Source: Erythrophleum ivorense
Lineage: Eukaryota; Streptophyta; Magnoliopsida; Fabales; Fabaceae
Assembly (NCBI GenBank): GCA_026724425.1
Contig: JAIUCV010001141.1
Span: 1 to 64,000 of the forward strand
DNA length: 64,000 nt
Direction of reading: 5' to 3'
Part shown: piece by piece, positions 60,154 to 64,000 of the stretch
Layout: the number at the start of each line of letters is the position of its first letter
Numbering within the stretch: position 1 is the first letter of the stretch
Translations under genes and position numbers: made by a program
Notes under the pieces: model-generated
Databases searched by the model: none
The model's input: only the letters and a program-made list of their open reading frames with translations
What the model was told of the DNA's origin: nothing

Positions 60154-60975
60154 TGTAACACCCTAAAATTAATTAAGGTGTTAATCATGGATTTGGGTTA
60201 ATTAAAAATAATTAATATGGAATAATTAGATAAGTCAAATGAATGGAAACTTTAGAGAGATAAATCATTAATATGAGTTTAAAATTTAATTGAATTAGAA
60301 ACTCCATTTAGGCCCAAATTAAATTAAGTAGGCCAAAGATAGGGACTAATGGAGGCCCAATAAATTTAGGTGCAGACCTAACTTTATATTGTCAGTCTTG
60401 GCCCAAGAGAGACCACCTAGCAAGGGCCCAATCTGATTTAATGAGATAGAGGCCTAAGACCCAACTTATATCAGCTCTTATAATTGGCCTAACAATCATT
60501 ATGTAGACCCAAATCAATTGAGCTCTTGAAAACTTGACCCAACCCAACTAAAAGTCTGAATTGTTGAAGTTGGTCCAACAAATTACAACTTCAACCCAAC
60601 AATTAGTAGGAGCCCAATAGGTCCTTGGGCTAATGGGTTAACCCATAACCTATTTAGAACTAACTTAAAACCCTAAAAATCAATTTAGCCACCCCCATTT
60701 TGCAGAAATACAAGAAACAAAAAGGAAATTCGAAAGTCCAAAGGGGAGGCTAGGGTTTTTAACACATTTCCACCATTTCCCACTTCTAGAGCAAGATTTA
60801 GCCAAGGTAATATATAACTTAATCCTCTCCTCTTCTTCAATTTGACCAAATTGGCTTCTCATTTGGAGCATTTTCACCATACCCAGAATCTGAAATATGA
60901 TTGTTTGGTATTTTCTTAGAGGATTTTTGGAGGTAGAGCCTAAGGGGGATATTGGGTAAGTGTAAACTCTCCATT
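60154..60975 (+). mobile_element. Truncated family-B LTR B5
   Basis: It begins TGTAACACCCTAAAATTAATT inside A7 and follows B1 and B3 for about 820 bp, including the 'taggcccaaatt' and 'ctagggtttt' blocks. Near 60975 the sequence switches abruptly to a G-like LTR fragment. The remaining ~2 kb of the LTR and the right duplication are missing. Confidence 0.75.
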
Positions 60976-61398
60976 CTAATGTATAAACACATTTGATCTA
61001 GTTTTGGTTTAGAGGCAAAATATGACATGATTTGGGACCATAATGGGGTCATGACCATTTGAACGTGTCTAAAAGTATAAACACAGCATATAAAAGCACC
61101 CCAAATGGTTCAAATCATCATGGAGCTCAAATTCACTATCCTACTTGCATATATACACATTCATATGAAGGCTCCAAAATGCCAAAATCATGCATTCTCA
61201 TACATATGGGTCCAAATTCATTACATACAACATATTTACATATTTTTATAGATGTTTAAAAGTTTACATCCCATATATAACTTGTACATACATGCTTTGA
61301 CATTCATTTAAATAAACAACTATACTATTGTCCTTGGCTCCCATTCTTTGCTCATTGGGCTTCACCAAGACAAAGTTTGATGGAAAGTGGGGGAGAGT
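60976..61398 (-). mobile_element. Second fragment of G-like LTR
   Basis: It matches 10540-10998 in the same orientation, with shared blocks 'gaggcaaaatatg', 'catgaccatttga', 'tcccattctttgctcatt' and 'gaaagtgggggagagt'. It starts at the B5 breakpoint and ends where H2 begins. Confidence 0.65.
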
Positions 61399-61693
61399 CG
61401 ATGGAGGTGAGATAGGAGATTTGAAGAAGCTTGAACAAAATCAAGAGCTTGGAAACAAAAGGGCTGGACGTGACTCTAAAAAATGGCCAACTAAAGATCC
61501 ATTGCAAGGTATGGGAGGCCCATGCACAAGATCAAGAGCCAAAGCTATGAAGGAGGCCTTGAATGGAGTGATCCAAAAACTAATAGACTTGGAGCCCATA
61601 GTCTTAGCTGAATATGAAGCCCAAAAGGAACAAATTGGCATAAAGATTATTTCATTCCTACAAGATGCTAGCCCAAGCCCAAAGGGAACCTAA
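61399..61693 (+). pseudogene. Polyprotein C-terminal tail at the start of H2
   Basis: An open frame gives KDPLQGMGGPCTRSRAKAMK followed by EALNGVIQKLIDLEP and a stop at 61691-61693. 'GGP(m/i)TRsRAK..keaLngli' is the typical last segment of pol, after the integrase core, in a large group of plant Ty3/gypsy elements. Its place before a primer-binding site and gag is out of order for a simple element and implies an LTR-embedded tail or a tandem junction. The ATG of the longer frame (61328) lies in host sequence and is not a real start. Confidence 0.65.
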
Positions 61694-61882
61694 TTGAAGG
61701 AGTCTAGCCATTTTCCACAAAATCATCCATTTTCCACAAAATTCTCTTAGTTTTATTTTGTTTTAATTTGATTGTTGCTGTTTCAGATTTTTAGGCACCA
61801 TTCTTGGTGAATTTTTTTAGATTTAAATTTCTTTTATGTAACCTAGGAATTATTCTATTTAGGGTTTTATTTTTCAAATGCC

Positions 61883-61889
61883 TATATAA
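61883..61889 (+). promoter_or_regulatory. TATA box of the H2 LTR
   Basis: The sequence tatataa in 'gcctatataaggccc' sits about 350 bp before the primer-binding site. The two H1 LTRs have the equivalent GCCTATAAAAGGC. It is the likely RNA polymerase II promoter of the element. Confidence 0.6.
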
Positions 61890-62089
61890 GGCCCACTTGT
61901 ACTCCAAGAATGGCAGATTGAATGAATTATCTTTTCAGAATTATTTTTGATTTGTGAGGTTTCTCTTGTGGCCTTTGTGTGCTGGAGAAAATCTTTGACT
62001 TATCAAAGGAGTGGTTTCCTTTGTGGCGTCCCGGATTAGGGTTCTAAGAGACGGGTTCTCTTAGGGTTCAATTCCATTGACCAACATCT

Positions 62090-62110
62090 CTTCTTCTTCT
62101 TCTTCTTCTT
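62090..62110. repeat. (TTC)n microsatellite in the H2 LTR
   Basis: About seven TTC/CTT units lie near the 3' end of the LTR. Confidence 0.85.
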
Positions 62111-62234
62111 TGTTCTTTGTTCTTTATTGCTTATTGTCCATATTATTTATTCTTGTGTTGCTTGCCAAAATTCGATCACTGATCCGTGTTATTTGGGTTT
62201 CCTAGAATGGGTTTCTACGGAGTCTCACATCATC

Positions 62235-62246
62235 TGGTATCAGAGC
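62235..62246 (+). other. tRNA-iMet primer-binding site of H2
   Basis: TGGTATCAGAGC, complementary to the 3' end of initiator tRNA-Met, follows the LTR end CATCA with a two-base gap. It is a perfect match to the standard site. Confidence 0.92.
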
Positions 62247-63273
62247 ACTTCATCCACTTTTTCTTTGTTCTTTTCCCTTATTTCGTTTGATTAGTTTCTG
62301 TTCATCCTCATTTTCTTGCGGCTGTTTCTAGTGTTTTCCTTCGTATTTTTGGACATGTAATAGGTCTTTCTTGTGTCTCAAGATCTCTTCTTTCTTCTCA
62401 TTTTGGAATCACGTCAATCCGATTTTTCTAGAGCAAGTTATAGCTGTTTCTTGCGTGCATGTCATTCTGATCTTTCAGAAATCTTGTGTTCTGTTTGCAA
62501 ATTTCAGCACCTTTGAGATTCGAAAAAAAAAAGAGTGAGTATATTACAGTGAAAAAAAAGGGAAAAGAAAAGAAAAGAAAAAAAGTTGCAAAAAAAAAAA
62601 AGAAAAAAAAAGGGAAGTCAAAATCTGTGAAAAAGAAAGTTGTGCTGGAAATTATAAATTGTTGGCTTAAATTGCAATTGCTGAAGATCATCTATTCTTG
62701 GAATTACCATTTTTGATTCCTTGAGTTGATCTGGTCATTAAATGTCATATTGTGCATAATTCATAAAAGGAAATTTGCATTCATTCACCTTGTTCTAAAT
62801 TTCAAATTTCTGATTGCTTCATTACTGATTTCAGATTCTAATTTCCTTTCCATCCTTTCCTCTTGATTATTAATCATTTAACCATTTATTCTCCCATAAT
62901 CTGCCACATACCATTTGTTCCATAAATTCATTGACTTCGTTTCCTTTCCTAGTCACTTGCTGTATTTTCCATTGGCTGCACCTACGAATTTTTATTTTTA
63001 TTTTAAATGTTGGACTTTTGTTGTCTCTTGGAGAACTTTGCATCTTGAATTCTAATTTGAGATTGCCACTTTAGTTGCTACTTCTTTTGATTTGTTGGAT
63101 TTAATTTAGTACACTATAGGAAGCAAGTGGAGAGGAAAAAGGCAAGAGTGTTTTCATCATTGTAAAAGCCATTACAAGTGTGAAACACGAGTGAATTTGC
63201 ATCATTTAGAGTGAAACACGAGAGGGAGTGGTCAGGTCCTTTCTCTTGCTATTCACTAACATTTCAGGTGCCA
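62247..63273 (+). other. H2 leader with A-rich tract
   Basis: About 1 kb of untranslated leader lies between the primer-binding site and the gag start. At 62521-62620 it is nearly all A and G, with runs of up to 13 A. Frames over this tract are compositional. 'ctaacatttcag' directly before the gag ATG could be a splice acceptor. Confidence 0.6.
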
Positions 63274-64000
63274 ATGATGTCTGAAAGTGAAGATAACCAA
63301 GTTGACCTTAAATTGTTCATCAAATCTGTTCAAGAACAATTCAAGAGGCTAAATACTAGGTTGGATCAAATAGATTCTTCTTCTTCCAATAGCAAGGCAA
63401 GAAGTGGTAAAACCTTCTAGGAGGAGATGAATCTAATTTTGAGGAGGAAAGCCATCATGAAAGAGTTAGGAGAGCTCCACCTCAAAAGAAAGATGCATTT
63501 AGTAATATCAAGATGAAAATCCCTTCCTTTCAAGGGAAAGCTGATCCTGATGTATACCTTGAATGGGAAAGAAAAGTTGAGTTTATATTTGACTGCCAAT
63601 CTTTTTCAGAGGAAAGTAAAGTGAAATTAGCTGCTTTGGAGTTTACAGATTATGCAAGCCTATGGTGGGATCAATTAACCACTAGTAGGAGGCGTTCTGG
63701 AGAGGGTCTAATTCGGTCTTGGCTAGAAATGAAGGCTCTCATGAGGAAGAGATTTGTCCCTACCCATTACTATAGGGATGTGCACAAAAGGCTCCACAAA
63801 ATCAAATAAGGATCTATGAGTGTGGAAGAATATTTTCAGCAAATGCAAATTGCCATGATCAAAGCTGACATTGAGGAAGATTCAGAAGTTACAATGGCAA
63901 GATTTTTTGGTGGCTTAGACCCTGAAATTGCTACAGAAGTTGAATTGCAAAACTACCTTGATATTGAAGAGTTGTTGCATAAAGCCATTAAGGTGGAGAA
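63274..64000 (+). pseudogene. gag pseudogene of H2 (Retrotrans_gag type), runs off window
   Basis: The frame starts at the ATG at 63274 (MSESEDNQVDLKLF) and reaches a stop at 63418-63420. After a one-base shift near 63405-63424 the reading continues as DESNFEEESHHERVRRAPP, then MKIPSFQGKADPDVYLEWER and EFTDYASLWWDQL, the core of the plant Ty3 gag domain. At 63807-63809 a CAA-type codon has become TAA. Beyond it the same frame is open to the window edge (SMSVEEYFQQMQIAMIKADI, LDPEIATEVELQNY). One frame shift and one nonsense change inactivate it, but the rest is very well preserved, so H2 is the youngest coding element here. Confidence 0.88.

Larger units (their letters stand above)
61399..64000 (+). 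mobile_element. Ty3/gypsy element H2, 5' part
   Basis: Compared with 10990-11003 the host sequence breaks after 'gggggagagt', so the element starts close to 61399. A region ending at 62232 acts as the 5' LTR (TATA box, primer site directly after). A leader with an A-rich tract and a gag gene follow, continuing past the window edge. The region 61399-61693 also encodes a polyprotein tail. Two readings are possible: the tail lies within the LTR, as in H1, or this is a tandem junction between the end of one element and the start of another. I favour the first. Confidence 0.72.

Noticed and set aside
61328..61398. Start of a host gene at the ATG at 61328
   Set aside because: This part of the frame is G-type LTR sequence matching 10940-10998. 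The frame is open across the insertion junction by chance.

Overview
The window looks like pericentromeric or other gene-poor chromatin of a flowering plant, probably a eudicot. It is AT-rich and has no long intact reading frame. Almost every base belongs to LTR retrotransposons nested inside one another. I found no host gene, rRNA or tRNA gene, and no trace of a prokaryotic system. I cannot name the species.

Most elements can be delimited from the sequence itself, because they begin TG, end CA (or a decayed form) and are flanked by 5-bp target-site duplications (TSDs). I use provisional names. Family A is a very long LTR (about 3.7 kb, starting TGTAACATCTGG or similar and ending GGTGTTACA) with at least nine copies, A0 to A8. 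Family B is a 2.7-2.9 kb LTR (starting TGTAACACCCTAAAATTAATT) with five copies, B1 to B5. Family D is a 3.3-3.5 kb LTR with two copies. F and H are Ty3/gypsy elements with recognisable protein remnants. G is an older A-like LTR. A very small TRIM complex is also present.

Layout. 1-253 is unassigned. A0 (254-9620) contains A1 (1957-9162), which contains D1 (2595-6102). Old LTR G (9621 to about 21400) contains the TRIM complex (11229-11819), B1 (11853-17364, itself containing B2 13469-16181) and A2 (17531-21203). An unrelated LTR-like fragment fills 21400-22262. F, a gag-bearing Ty3 remnant on the minus strand (22263-27620), contains solo LTR D2 (23246-26543). A3 (27626-30323) is interrupted by the main feature, a composite minus-strand A element that starts at 30324. 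Its 3' LTR A4 (30324-40665) contains B3 and A5. Its internal region (40666-51046) has a polypurine tract, a primer-binding site and the tail of a pol reading frame. That internal region is broken by plus-strand A6 (44052-49807), which carries the internally deleted element H1. Its 5' LTR A7 starts at 51047 and contains A8, B4 and B5. A7 is lost at a breakpoint near 60975, where a second G fragment appears. A younger Ty3 element, H2, starts near 61399 and runs out of the window with a broken gag gene.

None of the elements seen looks able to move by itself. Most LTR copies are solo LTRs, left by recombination between the two LTRs of an element. The A element with its internal region resembles a LARD: long LTRs around about 4.6 kb with no intact coding sequence. 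The points of most interest are the A composite, a CpG-rich tandem repeat in family B that decays with nesting depth, a conserved and possibly spliced short ORF in family B, the 66-bp-internal TRIM complex, and H elements whose polyprotein tail appears to run into the LTR.
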